Under the pieces are notes generated by a model. That model was not told where the DNA came from, searched no databases, and saw nothing but the letters and a program-made list of their open reading frames with translations. This document shows positions 12,741 through 24,000 of a DNA stretch of 64,000 nucleotides, piece after piece. How positions within the stretch are numbered: position 1 is the stretch's first letter; every line of letters begins with the position of its first letter. The translations under genes were made by a program, and so were the position numbers. Location: contig OZ038464.1 of the NCBI GenBank assembly GCA_964036295.1, positions 16,050,443 to 16,114,442 of the forward strand. The letters are read 5' to 3'. This DNA comes from Plumapathes pennacea. Lineage: Eukaryota; Cnidaria; Anthozoa; Antipatharia; Myriopathidae.

Positions 12741-14565
12741 CTGTATGTTGGCCTCTTTTTGAACTTTTGAGTTTTTGTCTCTCTCGGGAAGCTCGGCAAA
12801 GGTTGCCCGAAGTGAGGCGGCTGTATTCGCAGGCTAGCGTACACTGCTGAAGTCACGATACTACAGCAATAAATATAATTACTATATGACCTGCACCTAC
12901 CGTGTTTTTGTTCTCCGGAGTAAACACGCGGGATATTGGCTGCGGTTCGTGCACTATTTTATATATATTTTGAGTGTTCCACATCGCGACAGTTTATTAG
13001 AGAGGCAAAAAGATCGGCAACCATTTCTGTTGCTTTTATAGTACATAACAATAACCGTGATAATGTCTTCCCTTTTTTGTTGTTGTTAAAAGCATGGTGA
13101 GCGCGTGCTTTGCCAAGGATATTTTAATTTATCTACGATAAGTTCAGCTGGGATTCCTCAAAATTTTCTGCTATAAAATCTCGACGAAAGTGAAAAGTCA
13201 TACTGATCAGTATTCGCTAAAAAAAAAAAAAAAAGAAAAAGAAAAAATCATGTAACATTGTGGCGAACAACTTGCAATATTTTGGGGTTTCATTAGCAAA
13301 ACCTTAGTACCGTGAACGATTTGTAGCAACATAGTATGGCTGGCGGTTTTTAAATTGTCACTGCACTGCGCGCGACCAGTGTTACACCAGCTTTAGTTTG
13401 TAATAGTCATGCCCAGCTTGCTATTGATTTAACAGCATTTTATAAAACGTACCCTTACCGTGTATTCTTCTCTGTTATTAAACAGGCGGAACGTTGAGAG
13501 AACAGGAGAATCACTGCAGCCAACACCGTAAGTATTTTTGCTATATTGCTTTCTGTTACAATCATGGTTCCTCGAACCAATCGGTGCGCACAGTTGTCAA
13601 GCTCTTTTATGAGTTTAGATGAAATTTGACCTCTACAAGTGAGACATGAGACCTTTGGCTCCACTGCTACGTGAGTTCAGTAAATAAGCTACGCTTTCAT
13701 CAGTCGGGCTTCTTATCTTGAAGTTGTATACAGGAGCTCGCGGACGAATAGTTTATTACATGATTAACCATGATTTACAACTAGGAACTAAGTTTATCGA
13801 CGGATTTGGAATTTGGTACATTTATCTAGGTGGCTGATTGCTGTTTCTCGGCCGAGACCCATAACTAATAATTTGTAAGCAGTTTTTGAGCGCGCCCAGT
13901 TAAACATTTGATCTCCGCCCGTACATAATTCCTACGGCAACCGTATTTGCTGCAGCTGTATCGTATTTCTGAGAGCGATAAATATTGTGCCGCCGTTTGA
14001 AACCCATATTCAATATATTTGCGTAAGTCGAGTGCTGGAGTGTAAACGAGTAAACCAGAAAACATGGACACTGCGGAAATACGTTTTTCGACTGTGCGTT
14101 CCCCTTTTTGAGCCAGCGGTTATTGCACAGCCTGTGGAAACGACAAGCGCAGTTTTAATTCGTAGCTCGTAAAACCACAACACTTAGCCAAGAAACTCAA
14201 AACTAAGACTCGATACTCAAGTATAAGTTATAGTTCAATGCATTTTCTATAACAAAAGTTGTGCGCAAGAAAAATGAGGCTTGCACACGAGGTGAAATTT
14301 TGCCTCGAATCGGAACTAGTAATTGCGACGAACGCTGAACAACGGAAGAAGAAGACCAATAACAAACTTCTAAATTTCAATTTTATTTTCAATATTATAC
14401 AAGACCGAACATTTGGCGTGTTTATAATTCCGTTCTGCTAGGCTGAATATATAAACAGTACTAACTCTAAACACAATACAGTAGTTATAGAATTTACGTT
14501 AATTTCTTGCTTGTCAATCAAAAGTGTCTCTGTTCCTCCATCTATGCTTAGTGACGTCACTAATT

Positions 14566-14767
14566 CACTTCCGAACTCAATATACAATTTGGGCTTTTAG
14601 CCATTCAAGAAGAAATGTACGAGTGATGTAGTGAGAATTAATGATCCAATCAGCTTTTATTTGAGGTAACTATCAAGTCGTAAAATTTTCATACTACATC
14701 ATAAATCTTATGGGAGAGCCCGAAGGAAAAATTTGAAGTTGATCACTTTGCTGAGCGAAAGAGTTAA
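14566..14767. mobile_element. MITE, TTAA family copy downstream of CH-D
   Basis: The body matches the family (GTGATGTAGTGAGAATTAAT, CAATCAGCTTTTATTTGAG). The right end is GCGAAAGAGTTAA, slightly eroded. It lies just beyond the stop of copy D on the minus strand. Confidence 0.65.
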
Positions 14768-14838
14768 ACTGTAGCCGGTCTGCAAGACTAACGGACTTCA
14801 TAAATTTCATTTGAGTGTGTAGTTATCTTCAACTGTTT

Positions 14839-17800
14839 CTAACAGCAAATATCTGGCATTGCTTCTCCTGTGGTCCCATCGTGACGGAACTGCTTGGACT
14901 TAAAGCAATCCTTGAACCTCTCGTCACACAACACGTCGAACAGATATCTTTTCTGGTGATCTGCAATGGTGAAATAAATGTTAGTTGCTAACACGTATCT
15001 ACATACTTAGAGCGTTAGTTCACCTATCAAATGTAGAAGACGACTCGGTGCTTTGGAGTTTCGCGGCGTTGTCACTCTTCCTCGCCAGTTGGTCACGCAA
15101 GCTTTTCTTACGACCAGTTTTCTTACGGCCTTTGTGATTGTCGTAACCCAAAAAAATCCGTCTCCCTTGTTAAATCATTGTAGAAAAATATCCGATAAAA
15201 GCCACAGGCCAAACCAAAAATCTCCAGGTGACCAATCAGCAGGCGACCAATCATGTGACCAGGCAAGTGCGTGGTGAGCGAGAGTGCGCTGCCAAAAGGC
15301 GCGATTTCTTTTTTTACTGCAAACGGCACAGCAAACATCTTGCTCATCAATTTTAACGCTTTTGAGATGACTTTGCCAAAAAGAGACCTATAATACTTAC
15401 CAATGGCATAAGTATATCGTTACTATCACCACTTACCCGACTGGTTTGGTTCTTCTTTTGTCGCGTTTGCTGAAATCAGATAACAGGGATGATCTATATC
15501 CTTTTTCTTTTTTTGTTTTAGTTTAAGTTTCTCTCTCGCGTTCTACGCCTCACTTACTCTCTCCCTCTCTTATTACAACACCTTTACAACTCGTACATAA
15601 CCTGGATTGCTAAATTTATGGACGTAAAACGAATGACTAGAAACTGGTAAAACTGGCTTGTGCTCTCGGTACTTACGTGGTTTTTGGTTCTTGAAATGTT
15701 TGTAGAACATGGAGATGTACGTCATCATACTCAGTTCTTCCGGTTCTTCCATTTCTACCAAATCACTGACGTCAAGAAGGGAGGGGATACCAAGTTCCTC
15801 CTCGGCAATTTGAAACGCCTGAAAACGTAAAAGAGCACCACAAGGGAGACATCAATCAGGTTGTTAGCGGATTACTTGAGATTCTGGGCATGTTATTTCG
15901 TGTTTATAAAACACTTGACCTTCGACCGAACATAGACCATGGGATGTGTATCATAAACGAAATGAAGTGCTGTTGTCCACAGTTGGAAAACTGATGACTA
16001 TAGTTAAAAGGCTGCTATCAATCAGATTTGGCAGGTACAGTTTGCAGCCGTCGTGATGATTTTGGTGGGAAAGATACGTTACTGTCGGCCGTTTAAATTC
16101 GCTCACGCCATTTATGGTAAAAAAAAAAAAAAAAAAAACATGTCTAAATCGGAAACTAAAACTATTTGCAGACTCAAATGGCCACTTAGTCCTCGCAGTT
16201 TCAACGCGGGATTCAACGGCTCAATATTTTGTTCTTGTGTGCATGCTGTGCATGCCAGTGACGCCAATGAAATATTCCGTTCCGGATGTCAGAATGTTTG
16301 ACCGTACTGCTGTTTTATTATTTGTTGAACTGAGCATTGGAGATACGTAATAGTTATCCGTACATGCATGAAACTTGATGAAAATTGGGTAGGCTTGTTG
16401 TGCACTCTATTACTATATTCTACTTACCAACTGATTGTTTTTGACAATGTCACCTTTAGACAGGCTCTTGAAGTCTCTGGGAGGAAATGTGATGTGGCCA
16501 CAATTAAAAGGATTACACAAGCAAGCCCGAACACATCTGCTGCGGCAAATAATGTGAACAAGCTGACCATGTAAAGAATCAAGGTAGGAATCTCACGAAA
16601 ACAACTACTGTCATCGAATCTTACTGTTACAAACTATTTATCCGTTTTGTTTGGCAAGTACTTGGTCCCGCCTTGATTAACTCTGCCACTTACAAGGATG
16701 TTAAGTATCGAGGATAGATTGAACTATTTTTGACCACATATCAAACTATATCAAACATATACACATATCATATCAAACACTGTCATATCAAATCCAAACA
16801 TTCTTTAATTCGGAATGTAAATGTATATTTAAGTAAAGAAAGTGGCTAAAATTATGGAGATAAAACCTGTGGGGTTCAGTTTATTTATTTGCTTATTTAT
16901 TTTTCTATTTTCCTCGAATGAGATAGATTTGAGCGAGCAGTCATAAAGTGGCTAGGTATCGGAAAATGAGTCTAAAACTGTAAGACTATACCGGGAGTGA
17001 GGCTAACGTATGCCTTAAGTAGCCCTTAGGCTTTCGGGAAACTTTCAGTTTTTACGCGGGAATATACGGTTCAACTGGACGTCATTAAATTTGGATTGCG
17101 TACAAAACGTCGTCCTTACAAGAAATCTGCCGAGACAGGCACATGATGGTGCGCATAAAGTGGGTGGCTAGAAAACTATCGCGGGTAACTGCCATACAGT
17201 GTAACTAAGGTCTGATTTGGATGTAACACGGAATAGTTACTATTCAATGCACGAATGCTTTGAATACTGTGATTGTTGCCCTTGGCCGGTGAGAGGCGAG
17301 CACCACATTTGTGGACCAAAGATTTTGTTCGTTGTAAAGCAGTAAGTGGGTTTATGACTTTGCTGCTAGTCAATAAACAGTCGGATGGTTAAAGCTGATA
17401 AAGTGACTTCAGAACATTTTAAAAAGTGTTGGTGGCAGTCGACTTTAAAATTTCAAACTACCTGGTAGAGAAAATTCAATAAGCTAGTGCTCAAAAATCT
17501 TTAGCGAAGGTCATCTGCCTGCAGATTCTCAATGCTACATTTAGTCATAGCTGCTCATTATATGAAGGGACAAAATTACTCTCGATCACTGCAGAGAAAA
17601 CTTGGAGTACTGGCCTATTTACAGAAAAATGTTTATAAAGGACTTGATGGCATAATCATAGGAAAAGGAATAGGTCGACCTACATTAGATCGGGTCTGAA
17701 GTGGTGAATCAGAGCACAGAATGCCAGGCCATCTCGCCATGAAGTCGTCAGGTCTCGCACTTTGATGTTTTTGTAGTCTCCGAGTTGTTGACGACACCAA

Positions 17801-17951
17801 TCCAAAAGAGCCCTCTTGCCATTAAGACTCTCAGCCCGTACGCGTGGCCCCAATTGATTCATAATGTTGATAAATCCTGAAGTGTGTTGTCCAAAGCTGA
17901 TCTGAAATCGCTCGTGTTGAGTTCCGTTCAAAAGCACCGGATAAGCACAAG
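14839..17951 (-). CDS. Single-CH-domain protein, MICAL-like type, copy D
   Basis: Exons on the minus strand: E1 17684-17951, E2 16428-16476, E3 15677-15818, E4 15438-15470, E5 14839-14960 with stop TAG. Phases agree at each junction and the frame is open. No ATG precedes the domain in E1: an in-frame TGA lies upstream and the sequence is conserved with B and C only from CTTGTG at 17951. E1 is therefore probably an internal exon joined to an unseen first exon. Motifs: [59 protein letters not shown]. The tail [16 protein letters not shown] is longest here (about 40 residues). The N-terminal part of E1 differs from B and C and is about eight codons longer. Confidence 0.78.
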
Positions 17952-19773
17952 CTTGTGGGTTGTGGGTTGTTCACGGCTTGTGAGTTCAGGCCAAGTGCAG
18001 CTCTTTATATAGGGAGAGCTTTTGGCTTGCGATTCTATGACGCTTTGTCATCTAGAATTACTGGATTTCCGGCCTCAAATAGTAGCAATGGGATAATAAA
18101 GCAGATGACAGTTTAATAGGCCTAATCGATTTTGCAGATTCATCAGACACGAGTATTCTGCAAATGATATAAACACAAACAAACCATGGATAATTGAAAC
18201 AAGGTAATTGTTTATTGGTACTTCAATACGAACATTTCCTTCTACCGTGATGTTGGTAATGACGACATTAAGGATGGGAAGAAGTTGGAGAAAATGAACG
18301 TGTTTTATTTATCATCAATATTTTGTATTCGTTCAAAGTCTAATTAGCAGGCTCTGGTGACAGGTAGGAGAGTTATCTGACACAAATCACCGAAATCTAA
18401 GAGGATAAAGGTCATTAATTTGTCAAACCGCCTTTGCACGTAAAATCATTCTACTAGAACAGAAAACATCGATTAAAAGCAATGGTTTTGTATATCCTTA
18501 CTAAATTTCATCTCGAACAGTCACTGTTTTCCTAGGTTTCTCTTATGCACTTCACTATTTTGTATATTTGCTATAAATGCGCACTAGAAATCCTGGCAAG
18601 TCAGAAGTGTATTTTATTTTAATTTTTGTGTTCCGGTGCGCGCGAACTTGCCTGGACAGCTCTGTTCAAATACACTATCCACGCGTCATGCAATTGCTAG
18701 TGTTTCTGGTTCCGTTTTCAATCGTTCAAAATCCGAAATGTACTTTCAAATTTCCGGCTTTCACTGACAAAAGAAAGTCATGTCAGTGTTGTGTTGATCC
18801 TTTTTCGTCAGCACGGTTCAGCAATATATATATATCTTATAAAATCTTGGCAAATGTGAACAAGCTCTCCCGTATCTTTGTAGCAGTGGGACATTAAGCA
18901 TGAATATGCTCTGTCAGGAATTTAAAAAGCAATCTTCTATAGGGGCCAGACTATATATGAGTTGACCTCCGTAAGGCATGAACTTGCATTTTCCCCATTT
19001 CTTCATAACCGTACCATCAGTGTTACGTTAGTTGAATGGACGAGTAAGTTACACGTTTGTTTATGCAGGTGGTGTGCATTATAGCTCGACTCGTTTTATC
19101 TGGCATGATTCTAATCAAAATCTCTTTCATTTTCAAAGTAACCAGGATAAAAATCAGTGTGTTATTTGCCGGAAGCTATCATGTGAGAGAACAAGTCTAT
19201 GGGAGTAGCAAAATACGTGCAATGCGACACATAGTTTAACATGTAGGGGCCCACTGAGGAATACTTGAACAGTTGAAAAATGTGAACACTGCAAGTTGTC
19301 ACAGTTATTTTTGTCCTAGGTCAGCACCTTGTGCTCAAAAACGATATTTTAACGGTCATCCTTTGCTTCGCATCGTTAATAATAGTAAAGTATACACAAC
19401 TTCACAGTTAAAGTAATGTATTTGTATACGCAAACAACTTGGGCACCAGATGGCCGCTTTTCATAATCAGAGAAATTTGTTTCTTGTTAAGAACAAGCTG
19501 CTTTAAATGCCTCTTAAGAACTCGCCAATACACGTTCCGGAAATTCGTGAGGACTGTGATGTTATATCGGTTGTTATTTGCACCAGATGCATGCGTGATT
19601 TGTGTTTCCTCTCTAACACATCATTTATGCTGAGTCACATTCATTCCATAATACAAAGATGAGGTTGTTATTTTTGGAATATTGCAATAGACAACTGCAA
19701 GACATAGTTACTCTTATGTACAAAGTTAAGAATAAGCTGCGTCCTGTATATACATTGAAGCCGTTATTCAACA
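17952..19773. other. Upstream region of the CH cluster, no gene recognised
   Basis: Short open frames occur but none has family features or splice support. It should hold the promoter and possible first exon of copy D. No repeat was recognised except a short TA run near 18827-18836. Confidence 0.45.
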
Positions 19774-20225
19774 ATCACAGAGGACTCCCATGGCAAGGGC
19801 ATTTGAACTTACAAAAATTCCGGAAGAATGTCCATTGTATAGAAGTGACGGAGAGTCAAACTAACGATAATTAATGAGTGTGTTATAATTCTCTACTCGT
19901 GATTCCGCTGTAGTTTAATTTTAAGTTACACGACTGTCAATTTGATGCATCCCTTCGACCGAGTACTTGCAGAGATCGTGGTACGCACTAGAAGGGATGC
20001 ACCAAAACGACCTCATCACAGAGGACTCGCATGGTTAAAATGGTTGCACTTGTGAGAAGTCCGGAAGAATGACAACTGTATATGAGTGACGGATGGTCAA
20101 ATTAACGTTAAACGAAAGAGTGTATTTCAATTCATCTGTCCGTAATTATGTAGTTTAACCGGCACTGACACGATCCGGATGCATCCCTTCGAGTACTTAC
20201 AGAGATCGTGGTATGCACAGGAACG
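19774..20225. repeat. Tandem duplication, period about 241 bp
   Basis: The phrase ATCACAGAGGACTC starts at 19774 and again at 20015. CCGGAAGAATG, GTAGTTTAA, GATGCATCCCTTCGA and CAGAGATCGTGGTA follow in the same order in both copies. The second copy is diverged at its end. Confidence 0.75.
19935..20012. mobile_element. Hairpin element related to the 53-bp minisatellite unit
   Basis: The left arm contains GATGCATCCCTT and the right arm is AAGGGATGCACCAAAACGAC, forming inverted arms of about 20 bp around a spacer of about 35 bp. The right arm with its flanking CACTAG is identical to units of the 37,962-41,012 array. It looks like a solo copy of the same mobile hairpin. Confidence 0.6.
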
Positions 20226-20550
20226 CCGATTTCAAATTCCTAGATTCAGTAATGGCACTGAACACTCTATCAGAATACTTTGACCCATATCCGTATGGCC
20301 CAAGTTAAATAATGACAATAGGAATCGAATCAGCTTGAACAGTTTTCGAATTAGTATCTGACAGGGGTGAGTAGAGAAAACTTCAGCATTGGGTGTCATA
20401 TGCGGAGAGAAATATTTAGTTTCGAGTGGTTCATCAGCTGCAATCGGAGACAAAAAGTCTTGGGACACTCGCTAAATTTTATAATTTCTGTATATTCTTT
20501 AGTTGGAAACAACGCAAGCTGGTTTTACAGCACAAGCAACATTGTTCTGG

Positions 20551-20566
20551 GGGGGGGGGGGGGGGA
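20551..20566. repeat. Poly-G tract
   Basis: A G homopolymer of about 16 bases, with no feature attached to it. Confidence 0.85.
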
Positions 20567-20676
20567 GTAGAAATTGCTTCTGCTTTATTTAAACCTCGAT
20601 TTCTGCGTTATGTAAAAATAATATAATATTTTTGAAGTGTCCCAAGGATTTTGTCCCCGATTGTAGTTATCTTGTT

Positions 20677-20731
20677 TGTTTATTTGTTTGTTTATTTGTT
20701 TGTTTGTTTGTTTATTTGTTTGTTTGCTTGT
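20677..20731. repeat. (TTTG/TTTA)n microsatellite
   Basis: Alternating TTTG and TTTA tetranucleotides over about 55 bp, just upstream of the gypsy insertion. Confidence 0.9.
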
Positions 20732-20796
20732 CGCGCTAACCCTCTAACTCCTCAGAGATCTAGTTCTGGTCCTCATCACACGATAGGTGTGTAGTC

Positions 20797-20961
20797 TGTA
20801 ACGATATTGGAATACTTATTTCCCGCCACTTGAGTGACGTCACTCAGACCCGTATGTTGTTTAGTATGCGTGATTTTGATTTTGTATGTGTGAATTTATT
20901 AGTTAATAAATTTCCTTCGTGATCTGTGGATCTCGTATTCGCTTCAAGAGAAATCTTAACA
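20797..20961 (+). repeat. 5' LTR (165 bp)
   Basis: Begins TGTAACGATATTGG and ends GAGAAATCTTAACA. It contains a 16-bp palindrome with a CRE core (20831-20846) and AATAAA at 20905-20910, which could serve polyadenylation in the 3' copy. I found no base difference from the 3' LTR. Confidence 0.95.
20831..20846. promoter_or_regulatory. Palindromic CRE/ATF-like site in the 5' LTR
   Basis: TGAGTGACGTCACTCA is a perfect 16-bp palindrome centred on TGACGTCA, the consensus for CREB/ATF factors. Its position in the U3-like part of the LTR suggests a transcriptional control site; this is inferred from sequence only. Confidence 0.6.
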
Positions 20962-20973
20962 TGGTGGCAGCGG
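20962..20973 (+). other. Primer binding site
   Basis: TGGTGGCAGCGG starts directly after the 5' LTR. The TGG start pairs with a tRNA CCA end, as expected for minus-strand priming. I do not assign the tRNA species. Confidence 0.8.
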
Positions 20974-21093
20974 TAAAACGAATATACAGAGGAAAGAACT
21001 GACAGAGAAACCTCACTGCGGAAAACTCTAAACAGGAGAGATCTTCCGAAAATATTGCTGAAACGCACGGCGACCTGATCACAAGATCTACCG

Positions 21094-24000
21094 ATGAGTA
21101 CGAACGAAAGTTCGGCGTCTACATCGTCAAGCCAGCCACATTTGCCGGGTGGACCTTTTCCTCACATTAAACCTCCACAACCGCTTGTTCTCTCAAACTG
21201 TACGCCGAAAGAATGGAAGATTTGGAAACAGTTATGGACTAACTACGCGGTGGTCGCCAATATCACTGCTCGAGATGACCAATATCAGAAGGCGCTATTC
21301 CTGTGCACAATCGGGAGAGAAGGCCTCGAAATCTACAATGCATTCCAATACGAAACAGGACAAGACCGCGATAAAGTTGCAACAATAATCAGCAAGTTCG
21401 ATCAATACTTCATGGGCGACGTTAATGAGACATACGAACGCTTCAAGTTTAACCAGCGCAACCAGGAGGAGAGCGAGAACTTCGACGCTTACTTAACCGA
21501 ACTGAGAAACATGATGAAGACATGCAATTTCTGCGAGTGCTTAACTGACTCCCTTCTACGCGACCGCATTGTCCTTGGAATACGGGACGACCAAACAAGA
21601 AAACGCCTCTTACAAGAACGTAAACTCGACATCAAGAAATGCATCGACATATGTAAGAGTGGCGAAGCAGCATCCACACATCTCGGAGCAATGAGCAAGC
21701 CCGCAGAAATACACAAAGTAAGCAAAACCAAACCAAGACCAAGACCCAAAGAACGGCCTCCACACTTTGCTTCTGATGCATCAACAAAGTGTAAATTTTG
21801 TCACAAAAGACATGTTCTTAAGAAAGAACTATGCCCAGCCTGGGGCCGAAAATGCAACGCTTGTGGCAAAAAGAATCACTGGAGCTGTTCTGAGATTTGC
21901 GGGAAGAGAGTTGTCCACACGCTCAACAAAGACTATGACTCACCTGATTCTGACTCTGACATTGCTTCGATTGATTCTCTGAGTGCATATGTCAATGGCG
22001 TCAAGACGAGCAAAAACAAACCGATCTATTGTGAAATGAAGGTGAACGACACACCGATAAAGCTACAAGTTGACTGTGGGGCAACAGTGAACATAATGCC
22101 ACAAAGCAAGATTGGTAACACATCTATCAGCCGTGACAACATAACACTGGAAATGTGGAATAAGAAGCAAATGAATACCCTGGGAACCTGCAAACTACCT
22201 GTTGAAAACCCTAAAACCACAACAAAGTACGTGGTCAAGTTTGTGGTTGTTGAGGAGGAACTGACACCACTTCTGAGCCGGAAGGCAGCAGAAAAAATGA
22301 AACTTATCACTGTGAACTATGGCAACTTTGAGAGTGTAACGGGAGTAACAACGACAAAAAACAAGGACATAAAAGAACAGTTTCCAGACGTGTTCGATGG
22401 CCAACTGGGTACCTTACCCGGGACTGTACATCTGGCTGTGGAACCTAATGCTGACCCAGTAATCCGTGCAGCAAAGAGAATTCCTGTGGAGTTAAAAGAG
22501 CCAGTCAGGGCAGAACTGGACAAATTGGTGAAGTTAGGAGTGATAGAACCAGTTGATGAGCCAACTGATTGGGTCAATCAGATAACAATTGCGACCAAGA
22601 AGAATGGGTCCTTACGAATTTGTGTTGATCCACGATCACTGAATCAAGTTCTCAAGCGCGAACGATACCAACTCCCAGTGCTCGACGACATCCTCCCAGA
22701 CCTGTCAAGAGCAAAGGTATTCAGCAAGGTGGACCTTAGCCATGGATATTGGCATTGCGTGCTTGACAAAGAATCAAGTCTACTGACGACCTTCGCGACA
22801 CCATTTGGAAGGTACAAGTGGTTGCGTCTCCCTTTTGGACTGTCAGTCAGCTCTGAAATCTTTCAGAAGCGCTTACTCCAGGCCCTGGAAGGACTTACTG
22901 GAATAGCGTGTATTGCGGATGATGTCCTTCTGTATGGTGTCGGTGATACTCTGGAAGAAGCCACTGTAGACCACGACAGAAATTTGACACAACTATTTGA
23001 AAGGTGCAAAGCCAAGTCCATCAAACTCAATCATGAGAAAGTGGAGCTGAGAGTACCACAACTGGACTTTATGGGACACAGGCTTACTTGTCAGGGCCTG
23101 AAACCTGATCCTAGTAAGGTAGAGGCCATACTTAAACTACAGCCTCCCAAGAACAAGGTAGAAGTCCAGAGGCTTAACGGAACAGTCAACTACCTCGCCA
23201 AATTCCTACCCCAGCTTTCACAGGTGACCCAACCACTCCGAAACCTCACCCATCAAGACTCTGAGTGGTACTGGACAGATGTAGAAGAGAAGGCATTCCA
23301 AGTAATGAAACAGTTAGTCACACAGGCCCCAGTATTGGCCTACTACAGGCCTGAGAAAGAACTAATCATTCAATGTGACGCAAGCAACAGAGGCCTTGGT
23401 GCTGCGCTGATGCAAGAAGGGAAACCCATCGCATACGCAAGCAGAGCTCTAACCGATACAGAAACACGTTATGCGACCATAGAAAAGGAAATGCTGGCAG
23501 TTGTCTTTGCCCTTGAGAAGTGGCACCAATATGCATTTGGTCGGCCTGTAGTAATTCACACAGACCACAAGCCCTTAGAGGCCATAGTGAAAAAACCTCT
23601 GGACCGAGCACCAAAGCGACTGCAGGGAATGCTACTGAGAAGTCTTGCATATGACATACAAGTACAACACTGTCCAGGCAAGTCCATGCACCTGGCTGAC
23701 ATGATGAGCCGATCCTTTCTGCCAGTCGAAGATAAAGGATGTCAAGAAGAGTTTGAGACCATAAACGCTGTGAAATTCCTGCCCATGAGTGAACAGAGAA
23801 TTCAAGAAATACGCCATGAGACTGAGAAGGACGAGACTCTTCAACTGCTCAAGGCCACCATCCTGAAAGGATGGCCAGAACACAAGTCCATGATACCCGT
23901 ACAACTGACACCCTACTATGGCGTACGTGATGAACTTGGTGTCCATGATGGCTTAGTATTCAGAGGAGAGCGTCTCGTTGTACCCCAAGGCATGAGAACA

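Larger units (their letters stand above)
11308..14838. other. Intergenic spacer between CH copies C and D with an insertion
   Basis: Bases 11650-11710 and 14056-14345 together align with 7100-7510, so 11711-14055 looks like inserted DNA within a duplicated spacer. The insert holds pogo/Tigger-like fragments (12448-12740), a G run near 12134-12150 and an A-rich run near 13220. No gene is visible. Confidence 0.55.
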
